A stretch of 64,000 nt of DNA from Deltaproteobacteria bacterium (GCA_016703535.1 JADJBV010000001.1:1922001-1986000), one strand, 5' to 3'; positions 33,943-41,541 are shown, counted from the stretch's first letter. Numbers and translations: made by a program. The notes: generated from the letters alone by a model not told the origin.

Positions 33943-34622
33943 GCGGCCCTCCCCGCCCACGCCGAGGCCATCCCCACGAACAAGGCCTTGCCGTCTTCGG
34001 AGCCGAGCAACCCTTCGCTGGCCCGCTCGGGGTGGGGCATCATGCCGAGTACGTTGCGGCCGGGGTTGAGCAGGCCCGCGATGTCATCGGCGGCGCCGTT
34101 CGGGTTGTCGCCGGCTTGGTAGCGAAAGGCGATCCGGTCTTCGGCCTTCAGCTGGGCAAGAAGTTCGGGCGGCGCGTAGTAGCAACCTTCGTGGTGGGCG
34201 ACCGGGACGTTCAGGATCTGACCCTTTTGGTAAAAGCGCGTGAAGGGCGAATGGAGGGTCTCGACCTGGATCCCGACCCAACGACACACAAACTTGCGGG
34301 AGGAGTTTTGCAGCATGGCCCCCGGCAACAAGCCCGACTCGACCAAGATCTGCATGCCGTTGCAGATCCCCAAGACCGGGCCGCCCTTTTCGGCGTGGGC
34401 CCGGACCGCGCCCATGATCGGTGAAAAGCGGGCCAAAGCACCGGAGCGGAGGGCGTCTCCATAAGAAAAGCCTCCCGGTAGGATCACGCCTTCGGTGCCG
34501 GCCGGGAGTTGGGTGTCCCGATGCCAAACCTTGAAGGCCGCGACGCCAAGGACATTGCGGAGGACGTGGACCGCGTCCTCGTCACAGTTGGATCCAGGAA
34601 AAGTTACGACCGCAATGCGCAA
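33939..34622 (-). CDS. purQ: Phosphoribosylformylglycinamidine synthase, glutaminase subunit PurQ
   Basis: 227 residues, a class I glutamine amidotransferase. The nucleophile Cys lies in LGICNGMQIL, and the catalytic His and Glu are in MMPHPERA. It hydrolyses glutamine and passes ammonia to PurL with the help of PurS. It is preceded on the same strand by purS after 58 bases that hold a strong hairpin terminator, an unusual position for a stop signal inside the purSQL set. Confidence 0.96.
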   Translation of the reverse strand: MRIAVVTFPGSNCDEDAVHVLRNVLGVAAFKVWHRDTQLPAGTEGVILPGGFSYGDALRSGALARFSPIMGAVRAHAEKGGPVLGICNGMQILVESGLLPGAMLQNSSRKFVCRWVGIQVETLHSPFTRFYQKGQILNVPVAHHEGCYYAPPELLAQLKAEDRIAFRYQAGDNPNGAADDIAGLLNPGRNVLGMMPHPERASEGLLGSEDGKALFVGMASAWAGRAA

Positions 34623-34638
34623 GCGGACTCGCCTTGTG

Positions 34639-34666
34639 AAAAAAGAGGCCCGAAGGCGCGCGGGCC
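34639..34666 (-). terminator. Rho-independent terminator-like hairpin between purS and purQ
   Basis: In the minus-strand transcript GGCCCG-(8)-CGGGCC is followed by a U-run (TCTTTTTT at 34639-34646). It lies in the 58-base gap between purS and purQ. Confidence 0.7.
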
Positions 34667-34677
34667 CCGAGAGGGCC
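34663..34677 (-). promoter_or_regulatory. Alternative hairpin that excludes the purS-purQ terminator
   Basis: GGCCC-TCTCG-GGGCC in the minus transcript, just after the purS stop codon. Its 3' arm shares bases 34663-34666 with the 5' arm of the terminator hairpin, so the two cannot form together. Such an arrangement is that of a simple attenuator. Confidence 0.4.
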
Positions 34678-34680
34678 AGC

Positions 34681-34917
34681 TCAAAGCACGACTTCGAAGT
34701 CCTCGATGACCGTGTTGGCCAGGAGCTTCTGGCCCATCTCGCGGAGGCGCTTTTCGGCCTCCGCCTGCGGCACGTCGCCGAGATCGATCTCGATGACCTT
34801 GCCGATCCGTGCCCCCCGAACCTCTTCGAAGCCCAGCTGTCTCAGGCTCCCCGCCACGGCCTCACCGGCCGGATCGAGGACACCCTTCTTCAGCGTAACG
34901 AGGACTCGGGCGTGCAT
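34681..34917 (-). CDS. purS: Phosphoribosylformylglycinamidine synthase subunit PurS
   Basis: 78 residues from the ATG at 34917 (MHARVLVTLKKGVLDPAG), the expected start for this small alpha/beta protein; the open frame extends to 34959 but the extra residues are not conserved. The family signatures VLDPxG and GFEEVRGARIGKVIEIDLG are present. PurS bridges PurQ and PurL. A poor TTGACC / 17 bases / TACTCG pair upstream could be the promoter; otherwise it is read from topB, whose stop is 98 bases upstream. Confidence 0.92.
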   Translation of the reverse strand: MHARVLVTLKKGVLDPAGEAVAGSLRQLGFEEVRGARIGKVIEIDLGDVPQAEAEKRLREMGQKLLANTVIEDFEVVL

Positions 34918-35015
34918 CCGAACGACGTAGCGAGTAGCAACCCAGGGCCCCTCGGTCAACAGAATCGGGCGAATTTTGTTCAGTAGTGGGGTCGCTCGCG
35001 CGGAAAGGGAGGAGG

Positions 35016-37895
35016 TCAGGCCTCGACGACCGGGGCCGAATCCTTCTTCTTTTTGGCGGGCGCCTTCTTGGATCCGGGCGCTTTTTTGGCCGCAGGTGCC
35101 TTCTTGGCCGCGGGCGCCTTTTTGGCAGCCTTCTTGGCCGGAGCCTTCTTTTTGCCCTCGCCCGCTTCGGCCGGCGCGGCCGCTTTGCCACGACCTTTTT
35201 TGGGCTTGGCCCCAACCTCGGGTGCGGCGCTCCCTTCGGGGGCCTCACCGTCGTCCTTCTTCTTTTCACCCCGGGGCGGGAACTCGAAGCCGTGCCGTCC
35301 ACTCTCCCGCAGGTACAGGATCGCCGAAAACGGCCGGCCCCGCTTGCTGGTGAACTCCGGCAACAGGTCCGTCTTGCCGTTGGTGATGAAGGTGGTCGCC
35401 TCGTCCCGGTTGATCTCGCGCTTGCACACGTTCCGCGGCAACAGGAAGGGGCAGTAGGTCATCCCTTCTGGGATCTCCTTCTTCTTCACCGGGAAAGTGG
35501 TCGAGTCGTCCCGTTGGATCGCCCGCAACACCGAAAGGCCGTGACTGCAGATGAAGGTCGAGCGGGTCTCGAGCACCTGACCGTCCTTACACTGGGGGCA
35601 GGTGCCGAGGGGCTGTTCGTTGACCTCGTACTCCGGCAAGCCGGGCGTCTCGTCTTCACCCTCGGCGTTGCCTTCGACCCGGCGCAGCTGAATTTCGCCG
35701 TCCTGGAGCTCGAGGATCCCGCGGTAGGTCCGCCCTTGCCGGGTCAAGAACCCGTCGAGGACCCGAGATTTGCCGTCTTTGAGCAGCTCCTCGACCGTCC
35801 GCGGATCGATGTAACGACCCGACTTGTCCTTCCAGATCCGGAAGGGACAATCGACGACCTTCGGTTCATCCGACTCGACCTCGACCACCACCGGCTTTTT
35901 GCCTCGGACCCGGGCCGCCAAACCCACCGGCTCTTTGCAGCGATAAAACCAGGAGCGCTCATAAACCTGCCGGGCACAGAGGGGACAGGCGCCCAGGGGC
36001 TGGTCGTCCGGAAAGAGGATGTCGAACTCGAAGCCCTTGGTGAGCTCCACGATCTCCCGAGCGTACTGGTAGATCTCCTCCATGAACGTCTTGGCCGCGA
36101 GTTGGCCCCGTTCGACGCTGCCGAGGTGACGTTCGAGTTCACCGGTCAAGGACGGCGACGCGAGGCGTTCGGCGTGCATCCGACGCAAGATGTCGATCAA
36201 ACGTACGCCCTTGACGGTGGGTCGCAACACGCGCCCGGCCCGCATGACGTAGCCCTTGGAGATCAGGTTTTCGATCGTGTCGGCCCGAGTCGCCGGCGTG
36301 CCGATCCCGCAGTCCTTCATGGCCTCCGCGGCCTCTTCGTCCTCGACCGCTTTGCCGGCGTTTTCCATCAAGGAGAGCAGCCGGGCTTCGGTGATCCGGG
36401 GCGGAGGTCGGGTCTCGTCGGCCTCGGAGATCGCTTCGGGGGTCCCCACCGGGACGCCTTCCGCCTCGTCTTTTCCGGGCAACAGCGGCGAAAGTTTCTC
36501 CGCGCCCTGCCCTTCACTTTCGCCCATCACCTCGCGCCAGCCGGTCTCCTGGAGCACCTTGGATCGGGATCGGAAGTGTTCCCCCTCCACGATGGTGGTC
36601 CGCTCGACCCGGGACCAGAGGGCCGGCGGGTGAAAGGCGGCCAAAAAGCGCCGGGCGACCAGGTCGAACAACTTGGCGTCGTCGCCGGCCAAGTGGGTGG
36701 GCATGACGCCGGTCGGGACGATCGCGAAGTGGTCCGAGATCTTGGAGTCGTCGAAGATCTTGTCCGCGTTCTGGAGGCCGTCGGCCTGGAGGCGCCGGCA
36801 GCCGGTGGTGAAGCGCGGATCGGCCGCCAAGGAGTCAATGACCTCACCGACGACGCTGCGGTAGTCGGTGGGCAAGGCCCGGGCGTCGGTACGGGGATAG
36901 GTGAGGACCTTGTGCCCTTCGTAACAACGTTGGGCCGCGTTTAAGGTCCGCCGCGCCGACCAGCCGAAGCGTCGGTTGGCCTCCCGCTGCAGCGAGGTGA
37001 GATCGAAGAGCGGAGGCGCCGCCTCCCGAGAGGGCTTTCGCGTTTCGTTGGCCCCGGCCGGCTTCCCGAGGACCCTCTCCACCAAAGCGACGGCCTTCTT
37101 TTCGTCGAAGATCCGATCGTCCCGGGCGTCTTGGCCTCCCGCCTCGTCCTCGTCTTCACCCGCCGGCTTTGCGCTCGGGTCGAACCAGGTCCCGGCGTAA
37201 CGTTCGCCCTGGTGATCGAACACCGCCTTCACCCGCCAGAAGGGCACCGGGACGTGGCGCAGGCTCTCCATCTCTCGGTCGACCAACATCGCCAGGGTCG
37301 GGGTCTGGACCCGGCCGGCGCTCCAGGCTTGGTTTTCGCTGCGGCTCTTGAGGCGCCGGGTCAGGGCCCGGGTCGCGTTCATGCCGATCAGCCAGTCCGA
37401 GTAGTTGCGGCAGTGGGCCGCCTGGGAAAGTCCCTCATATTTCTGGCCCGACTGCAGCGAGGCCATCCCGTCGGTGATCGCCTTTTTGGTCATCGACTGG
37501 AGCCACAGCCGCTCGATCGGCAGGTTGGACTCCAGGTACTCGACCACCTCTCGGAAGATCAGCTCACCTTCCCGCCCGGCGTCGCACGCGTTGACCACGA
37601 TCTCGACGTCCTCGCGCTTGAGGAGCTTCTTGATGGTGCGGAGCCGATCCCGGGCCCCTTCCTTGGGCTTCAAGGGGAAGATCTCGGGGAGGATCGGGAG
37701 GGTATCCAGGGTCCAGCGCTTGAACTTGGGATCCAGATCTTCGGGCTCGACCAGCTCGAGGAGGTGACCGACCGCAAAGGTCACCAGGTAGTCATCACTC
37801 TCCCAAAACCCGTCGTCTTCCTTGAAGCCCCCGATCGCCGCGACGATATCGCGGGCCACGCTGGGCTTCTCAGTGATGACTAGCCGCTTCCCCAT
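35016..37895 (-). CDS. topB: DNA topoisomerase III
   Basis: 959 residues, longer than the usual 650 or so. The Toprim motif (VITEKPSVARDI near residue 6, DAGREGELIF near 104) and the active-site Tyr in TYPRTDARALP mark a type IA enzyme; the spacing is that of topoisomerase III, which unlinks single-stranded and replication intermediates. After the core come two zinc-finger-like modules (CPLCARQVYERSWFYRC and CPQCKDGQVLETRSTFIC) and a Toprim-associated C-terminal segment with SKRGRPFSAILYL. The last 60 residues are Lys/Ala/Pro repeats, an H1-like tail probably binding DNA. The 842-base region upstream is noncoding repeats. Confidence 0.92.
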   Translation of the reverse strand: MGKRLVITEKPSVARDIVAAIGGFKEDDGFWESDDYLVTFAVGHLLELVEPEDLDPKFKRWTLDTLPILPEIFPLKPKEGARDRLRTIKKLLKREDVEIVVNACDAGREGELIFREVVEYLESNLPIERLWLQSMTKKAITDGMASLQSGQKYEGLSQAAHCRNYSDWLIGMNATRALTRRLKSRSENQAWSAGRVQTPTLAMLVDREMESLRHVPVPFWRVKAVFDHQGERYAGTWFDPSAKPAGEDEDEAGGQDARDDRIFDEKKAVALVERVLGKPAGANETRKPSREAAPPLFDLTSLQREANRRFGWSARRTLNAAQRCYEGHKVLTYPRTDARALPTDYRSVVGEVIDSLAADPRFTTGCRRLQADGLQNADKIFDDSKISDHFAIVPTGVMPTHLAGDDAKLFDLVARRFLAAFHPPALWSRVERTTIVEGEHFRSRSKVLQETGWREVMGESEGQGAEKLSPLLPGKDEAEGVPVGTPEAISEADETRPPPRITEARLLSLMENAGKAVEDEEAAEAMKDCGIGTPATRADTIENLISKGYVMRAGRVLRPTVKGVRLIDILRRMHAERLASPSLTGELERHLGSVERGQLAAKTFMEEIYQYAREIVELTKGFEFDILFPDDQPLGACPLCARQVYERSWFYRCKEPVGLAARVRGKKPVVVEVESDEPKVVDCPFRIWKDKSGRYIDPRTVEELLKDGKSRVLDGFLTRQGRTYRGILELQDGEIQLRRVEGNAEGEDETPGLPEYEVNEQPLGTCPQCKDGQVLETRSTFICSHGLSVLRAIQRDDSTTFPVKKKEIPEGMTYCPFLLPRNVCKREINRDEATTFITNGKTDLLPEFTSKRGRPFSAILYLRESGRHGFEFPPRGEKKKDDGEAPEGSAAPEVGAKPKKGRGKAAAPAEAGEGKKKAPAKKAAKKAPAAKKAPAAKKAPGSKKAPAKKKKDSAPVVEA
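35049..35156. repeat. Tandem repeats encoding the Lys/Ala/Pro tail of topoisomerase III
   Basis: Imperfect units of about 24 bases around GCGCCTTCTTGGCCGC encode repeated Ala-Lys-Lys-Ala-Pro in the last 60 residues of TopB. The array is a likely site of length change. Confidence 0.6.
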
Positions 37896-37958
37896 CGGCG
37901 GGCAGAGAAGACACAGTCGAGCCCAGGTGGCAAGCCGTCTCGGGTCTTTGCTGGGGCT

Positions 37959-38079
37959 GCCCGGGCTGCGGCGGGGTGCTTGAGATTTGCGACGGTGGGC
38001 TGGGGACGACAGGAAGGCGGGAAGACGGGAAGGTCTTGGGGGCGGCTCTTCGCGGGCACTTCACTCGAGTGCCCGGTGA
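37959..38079. repeat. Direct repeat C, copy 1 (121 bp)
   Basis: Matches copy 2 at 38136-38266 over its whole length except GG/CA at one site and a 10-base insertion (GAGCCCGTGC) in copy 2. The period is 177 bp. It ends with a perfect hairpin. Confidence 0.85.
38053..38075. ncRNA. Hairpin CGGGCACT-N7-AGTGCCCG in repeat C copy 1
   Basis: Perfect 8-bp stem with loop TCACTCG, unchanged in copy 2. No T-run follows, so it is not an intrinsic terminator; it may be a folded RNA or a protein-binding palindrome. Confidence 0.4.
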
Positions 38080-38135
38080 GCCGGATGAGGTGCAGTGCTC
38101 TGGCGCCGTCGGCAACGCGGAAAGGGATGGGGGCG

Positions 38136-38266
38136 GCCCGGGCTGCGGCGGGGTGCTTGAGATTTGCGACGGTGGGCTGCAGACGACAGGAAGGCGGGAA
38201 GACGGGAAGGTCTTGGGGGCGGCTGAGCCCGTGCCTTCGCGGGCACTTCACTCGAGTGCCCGGTGA
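38136..38266. repeat. Direct repeat C, copy 2 (131 bp)
   Basis: Second copy of the 121-bp repeat, with a 10-base insertion just before its hairpin. Both copies are followed at some distance by TGCTCTGGC, so the original unit may have been longer. Confidence 0.85.
38240..38262. ncRNA. Hairpin CGGGCACT-N7-AGTGCCCG in repeat C copy 2
   Basis: Identical stem and loop to the hairpin at 38053-38075, flanked on the left by the copy-2 insertion. Confidence 0.4.
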
Positions 38267-38283
38267 CCCACCGAACAGCGTTG

Positions 38284-38356
38284 CTCTGGCAAGCCGAAGG
38301 CGCGCAGCCCGCCCCGCGGGCGTAGAGGGGTGGGCCGGCTTTGCCGGACCGGGCCC
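38284..38356. repeat. Direct repeat A: 73-bp unit with covarying hairpin, copy 1
   Basis: Matches copy 2 (38653-38725) at 68 of 73 positions with no gaps. Four of the five differences form two compensatory base-pair changes in the stem at 38307-38321 and the fifth is in its loop. A second hairpin CCGGC-TTT-GCCGG near the 3' end is unchanged. Confidence 0.85.
38307..38321. ncRNA. Covarying hairpin in copy 1: GCCCGC-CCC-GCGGGC
   Basis: Six-bp stem, loop CCC. Compared with copy 2 two of its C-G pairs become G-C and A-T while pairing is kept. This is a structural-RNA type signal based on two copies only. Confidence 0.55.
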
Positions 38357-38635
38357 CAATACCGGTCAGTTTAGCCTTCGTTTCGAGGTGGATGGTGGTG
38401 TCGCTGGAGCCAGGGCTTCTTGGGACTCTTCCTGGTTTCCTGGCTTCCTAAGCGGTTTTGCCGGCGGCGCCCCGGACACGAGATCGCAGGCGCGGCATCG
38501 AGGAAGGATTGGACACCGCTTAGGAATGCAGGAACCTAGGAGCCCGAGGCATTGGGCCCTCGAAAGCGAGCCTTGAAGCACAGTCCCGAGAGGCGTTCGG
38601 CCTCCCCTCGAAAACCGGCTAACTGATCGGTATTG
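38357..38635. mobile_element. 279-bp MITE-like element with imperfect terminal inverted repeats
   Basis: Terminal inverted repeats of about 32 bases begin CAATACCG and end CGGTATTG (left end to about 38388, right end from about 38606; roughly 85% matched). An exact 11-bp direct repeat GGACCGGGCCC flanks the element (38346-38356 and 38636-38646), a target-site duplication. An inner 12-bp inverted repeat TTCCTAAGCGGT / ACCGCTTAGGAA (38445-38456, 38515-38526) makes it foldback-shaped. There is no transposase, so it would need one in trans. Confidence 0.7.
38445..38526. repeat. Inner inverted repeat of the MITE-like element
   Basis: TTCCTAAGCGGT at 38445-38456 and its reverse complement at 38515-38526 are perfect; similarity extends about 12 bases further outward with mismatches. 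Confidence 0.65.
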
Positions 38636-38652
38636 GGACCGGGCCCCCAAGA

Positions 38653-38725
38653 CTCTGGCAAGCCGAAGGCGCGCAGCGAGCACCGCTCGCGTAGAGGGGT
38701 GGGCCGGCTTTGCCGGACCGGGCCC
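38653..38725. repeat. Direct repeat A: 73-bp unit with covarying hairpin, copy 2
   Basis: If the MITE-like element and one 11-bp duplication are removed, copies 1 and 2 lie in tandem with a 79-bp period, so this is an array interrupted by an insertion. The copy ends about 12 bases before the rpsA stop codon. Confidence 0.85.
38676..38690. ncRNA. Covarying hairpin in copy 2: GCGAGC-ACC-GCTCGC
   Basis: Counterpart of 38307-38321 with the stem fully paired despite changes on both arms. Unknown whether it is transcribed; read-through from rpsA would do so on the minus strand. Confidence 0.55.
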
Positions 38726-38737
38726 CCCAGACCTCGC

Positions 38738-40336
38738 TTATTCGGCTTGGCGGCGGCGGCTGACGAAGATGGTCCGCTGCTCCGGGCTGACGTCGTAGAC
38801 CACCAAAGAGAGGCTGTCGCCCATCTTCAGGGCCGAGGTCAGATCCGTCGGCGTGTTGGCGTATTCGTCGGCCGGCAAGAGACCTTCGATGCCGGGCTCG
38901 AGCTCGACGTAAGCCTCTTCGCGGCTGACCTTCAGCACTCGAGCGTTGACCATCGAGCCGGGCTGCAGGCGATCCGGCATGGCGCGCCACGGATCGTCCG
39001 TGAGCTGCTTGATGCCGAGCGAAAACCGCTCGCTGTCGACGTCGATGTTGAGGACCACGGCCTCCACGTCGATACCGACCTCGTACAGATCCGACGGGTG
39101 CTTGAAGCGCCCCGACCAGCTGATGTCCGAGATGTGGACCAGGCCGTCGATCCCTTCTTCGACACCCACGAAGATGCCGAAGTCGGTGATGTTCCGAATG
39201 GGTCCCCGGATCACGGTGCCGACCGGGTACTTCTTGGACAGCAGGGTCCACGGGTTGGGCTCGGTCTGCTTGATGCCCAGGCTGATCCGCTTCTGGCTGA
39301 TGTCGATGTCGAGCACCATGGCGCTGACCCCATCCCCGATGGAGTAGAGCTTGCTGGGGTGCTTGACCCGCTTGGTCCACGACATCTCGCTGACGTGAAC
39401 CAGGCCTTCGATACCCGGCTCCAGCTCGATGAACGCGCCGTAGTCGGTGAGGCTGACGATGGTCCCGGCGACCTTGTTGCCGACCTTGTATTTCTTGTCG
39501 GCGTCGGTCCACGGATCGTCTTGGATCTGCTTGAGGCCCAGGCTGACCCGCTCGGTGGCGGGATCGAACTTGAGCACCTTGACCCGAACTTCGTCGCCGA
39601 CCTTGAACATCTCCGACGGGTGACCGAGGCGGCCCCAGCTCATGTCGGTGATGTGGAGGAGACCGTCGATCCCGCCGAGGTCGATGAACGCACCGTACTC
39701 GGTGATGTTCTTGACCACGCCGTCGAGGATCGCCCCTTCTTGGAGCTTGGCCAGGGTATCGCTCTTCAGCGCTTCCCGCTCTTTCTCCAGGACCAGGCGG
39801 CGCGAAAGCACGATGTTGTTCCGGCGCTTGTTGAACTTGATGACCTTGAACGCGAACCGTTCGCCGATCAGCTTGTCCAGGTTGCGGATCGGCCGCAGGT
39901 CCACTTGTGAACCCGGGAGGAACGCCTTGACGCCGATGTCGACCGACAGGCCGCCCTTCACCCGGGCCACGATGACACCCTCGATGGTCGAGTCTTCGTC
40001 GTGGGCCTTGGCGATGTCGTCCCAGATCCGCATCTGGTCGGCCTTGGTCTTGCTCAGCTCGCAGAGGCCATCCGCGTTTTCGCGCCGCGAGAGCACGAAG
40101 ACGTTGATCACCTCGCCTACCTTGACCTGGGGTTGACCTTCGATCGAGGGAAACTCGGAGAGCCTCACCATACCTTCGGACTTGAATCCGAAGTCGATCA
40201 CCGCCGCATCCTTGCGGAGCGCTACCACCGTTCCTTTAACGATGTCGCCATCGCGGATCTCGTCCTGGCGCAGGCTCTGCTCCAGGAGATCGCCAAAGGA
40301 CATCTCATCGTTGGACATCATGTTCGTCTGGGCCAT
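38738..40336 (-). CDS. rpsA: 30S ribosomal protein S1
   Basis: 532 residues from the ATG at 40336. Six S1 (OB-fold) RNA-binding repeats are recognisable by DGLVHISDMSW-type signatures (for example GIDGLLHITDMSWGRLGHPSEMFKVGDEV, GIEGLVHVSEMSW, GIDGLVHISDISW). S1 anchors mRNA to the small subunit. Often adjacent to cmk; here cmk is 13 kb away. A promoter with TTGACA/TAGGGT lies at 40500-40528, giving a leader of about 157 bases in which S1 could autoregulate. Confidence 0.95.
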   Translation of the reverse strand: MAQTNMMSNDEMSFGDLLEQSLRQDEIRDGDIVKGTVVALRKDAAVIDFGFKSEGMVRLSEFPSIEGQPQVKVGEVINVFVLSRRENADGLCELSKTKADQMRIWDDIAKAHDEDSTIEGVIVARVKGGLSVDIGVKAFLPGSQVDLRPIRNLDKLIGERFAFKVIKFNKRRNNIVLSRRLVLEKEREALKSDTLAKLQEGAILDGVVKNITEYGAFIDLGGIDGLLHITDMSWGRLGHPSEMFKVGDEVRVKVLKFDPATERVSLGLKQIQDDPWTDADKKYKVGNKVAGTIVSLTDYGAFIELEPGIEGLVHVSEMSWTKRVKHPSKLYSIGDGVSAMVLDIDISQKRISLGIKQTEPNPWTLLSKKYPVGTVIRGPIRNITDFGIFVGVEEGIDGLVHISDISWSGRFKHPSDLYEVGIDVEAVVLNIDVDSERFSLGIKQLTDDPWRAMPDRLQPGSMVNARVLKVSREEAYVELEPGIEGLLPADEYANTPTDLTSALKMGDSLSLVVYDVSPEQRTIFVSRRRQAE

Positions 40337-40499
40337 CTTTCGTTCGGCCGTCACCCATCCATCGAGCGGAGTGTTCCCAAAACCGCAGGGCCGACGGGCC
40401 ACTGAATCGCCGCGCCTAAGAGCGGAGCTGGCTCCCCGTTGTCGGGAGGCATCGATTCGGGAATACAAGGATCGAGCGGGAAGGATCTGGCAGCGCCGG

Positions 40500-40528
40500 A
40501 CCCTAAAGACCGAGTTCGGCGATGTCAA
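40500..40528 (-). promoter_or_regulatory. rpsA: Candidate rpsA promoter
   Basis: On the minus strand TTGACA (40523-40528) is exact consensus, the spacer is 17 bases and TAGGGT (40500-40505) matches the -10 at three positions. Predicted start near 40493. Confidence 0.55.
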
Positions 40529-40690
40529 AGGGATTCGGTGACGCCATCTTGGATCGACCCTCCCCCCACCGGTCTGCCTCAAGATGGGCTCTCGCTGACC
40601 GATAGGAGAGGGCCGTGGAGCGGGATCGGCGCCGGGCCCATGCCGGCAAAAGACGCGTAAACGTGCTCAAAACAGCCAAAAGACGGTGGT

Positions 40691-40719
40691 TTGACACCCG
40701 GATTGGACGCGGCTAGATT
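40691..40719 (+). promoter_or_regulatory. Sigma70-type promoter of the TolQ/TolR/TolR operon
   Basis: TTGACA at 40691-40696 (consensus), a 17-base spacer and TAGATT at 40714-40719 (4 of 6). Predicted start near 40726, giving a leader of about 140 bases before the ATG at 40866. Confidence 0.7.
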
Positions 40720-40820
40720 CGGCCCCGTTTCAACCGACCCCAAAGGTGATTCCGTACGTGGATCGCTCTTTGGGATCGGAAGTACGTAGGGATCAATCGC
40801 ATAAGCCCCCGCAGAACACC

Positions 40821-40839
40821 CTCGGAGCAACCCTCCGAG
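40821..40839 (+). promoter_or_regulatory. Leader hairpin CTCGGAG-N5-CTCCGAG of the TolQ operon
   Basis: Perfect 7-bp stem in the untranslated leader, 26 bases before the start codon and just before the purine-rich ribosome site region AAGGAAGAAG. It may affect translation or stability. Confidence 0.35.
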
Positions 40840-40865
40840 CACGGGGCAAGGAAGAAGAATCGGCA

Positions 40866-41516
40866 ATGGCAGAGCTAGGGCACATCATCGAGACCGGCGG
40901 CACGTTCATGATCATCAACATCTTTTTCTTGATGGTCGCCATTGCCGTCATCATCGACCGTGTCATCGCGGTCTTCTTTCAGCTCAACCTGAATGGGCAT
41001 CGTTTCATGGCTCAGGTCGAGAAGCTGGTGCACAGCGACAACATCGACAAGGCCGTGAAGCTCTGCAACGCCGCGCCCAAGGCCGCCCTGGCCCGGGTGC
41101 TGCGGGCCGGGTTGACCCGCGCCAACCGAGGCGTGTTGGAGATCGGCAACGCCATCGAAGAAGAGACCTTGGCCGTGACGCCCACCGTCATGAAGCGGGT
41201 CCCTGCCCTTTGGTCCCTCGCCAACATCGCGGTGTTGGTCGGCCTGCTCGGCACCGTGACCGGTCTGATCAAGGCGTTCAAAGCGATCGGCTTCGCGGCC
41301 CCTGAACAGAAGCAGGCGCTGCTCACCAACGGTATCTCGGAGGCCATGAACAACACGGCCTTCGGTTTGTTCATCGCGGTCACCTGTATCACCGCCCACT
41401 TGGTGATCGGTTCTCAGGCCAAGAAGATCGTCGAAGACATCGAGCTGCACAGCTTGAAGCTGGAGAACATGTTGTCGCGCCGGGCCGGGACCGAGGTTCC
41501 CGAGGGGAGCCGCTAA
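40866..41516 (+). CDS. MotA/TolQ/ExbB family proton-channel protein
   Basis: 216 residues with three membrane spans: one near residues 12-35 (MIINIFFLMVAIAVIIDRVIAVFF) and two in the conserved block ALWSLANIAVLVGLLGTVTGLIKAFKAIG...NGISEAMNNTAFGLFIAVTCITAHLVI. The GLLGTVTGLI and EAMNNTAFGLFIA signatures are those of TolQ/ExbB. With the two TolR/ExbD-type genes just downstream it forms a proton-driven motor that energises outer-membrane transport or gliding. Three-gene sets of one TolQ and two TolR types resemble the AglRQS motor of Myxococcus. Start at ATG 40866 with AAGGAAGAAG upstream. Confidence 0.9.
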   Translation: MAELGHIIETGGTFMIINIFFLMVAIAVIIDRVIAVFFQLNLNGHRFMAQVEKLVHSDNIDKAVKLCNAAPKAALARVLRAGLTRANRGVLEIGNAIEEETLAVTPTVMKRVPALWSLANIAVLVGLLGTVTGLIKAFKAIGFAAPEQKQALLTNGISEAMNNTAFGLFIAVTCITAHLVIGSQAKKIVEDIELHSLKLENMLSRRAGTEVPEGSR

Positions 41517-41541
41517 GCGACTCCGCCCACCGGGACCCGCC

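Larger units (their letters stand above)
37896..38737. other. Noncoding repeat region between topB and rpsA
   Basis: 842 bases with no convincing gene, upstream of topB and beyond the 3' end of rpsA. It holds a two-copy 121/131-bp repeat (37959, 38136), a two-copy 73-bp repeat (38284, 38653), a 279-bp inverted-repeat element (38357-38635) and several short hairpins. Short open frames here are probably chance. Confidence 0.8.
40337..40865. other. Divergent promoter region between rpsA and the TolQ-like gene
   Basis: 529 bases without a gene. It holds the rpsA promoter (minus), the TolQ-like operon promoter (plus) and two leaders of 140-160 bases. I see no other feature except the leader hairpin at 40821-40839. 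Confidence 0.7.

Noticed and set aside
37959..38266. CRISPR array
   Set aside because: Only two long copies, no short regular spacers and no cas genes.
37880..38683. Several open frames of 60-200 codons in the repeat region
   Set aside because: They cross repeat boundaries, the two repeat copies are translated in different frames, and no composition like that of real genes is seen.
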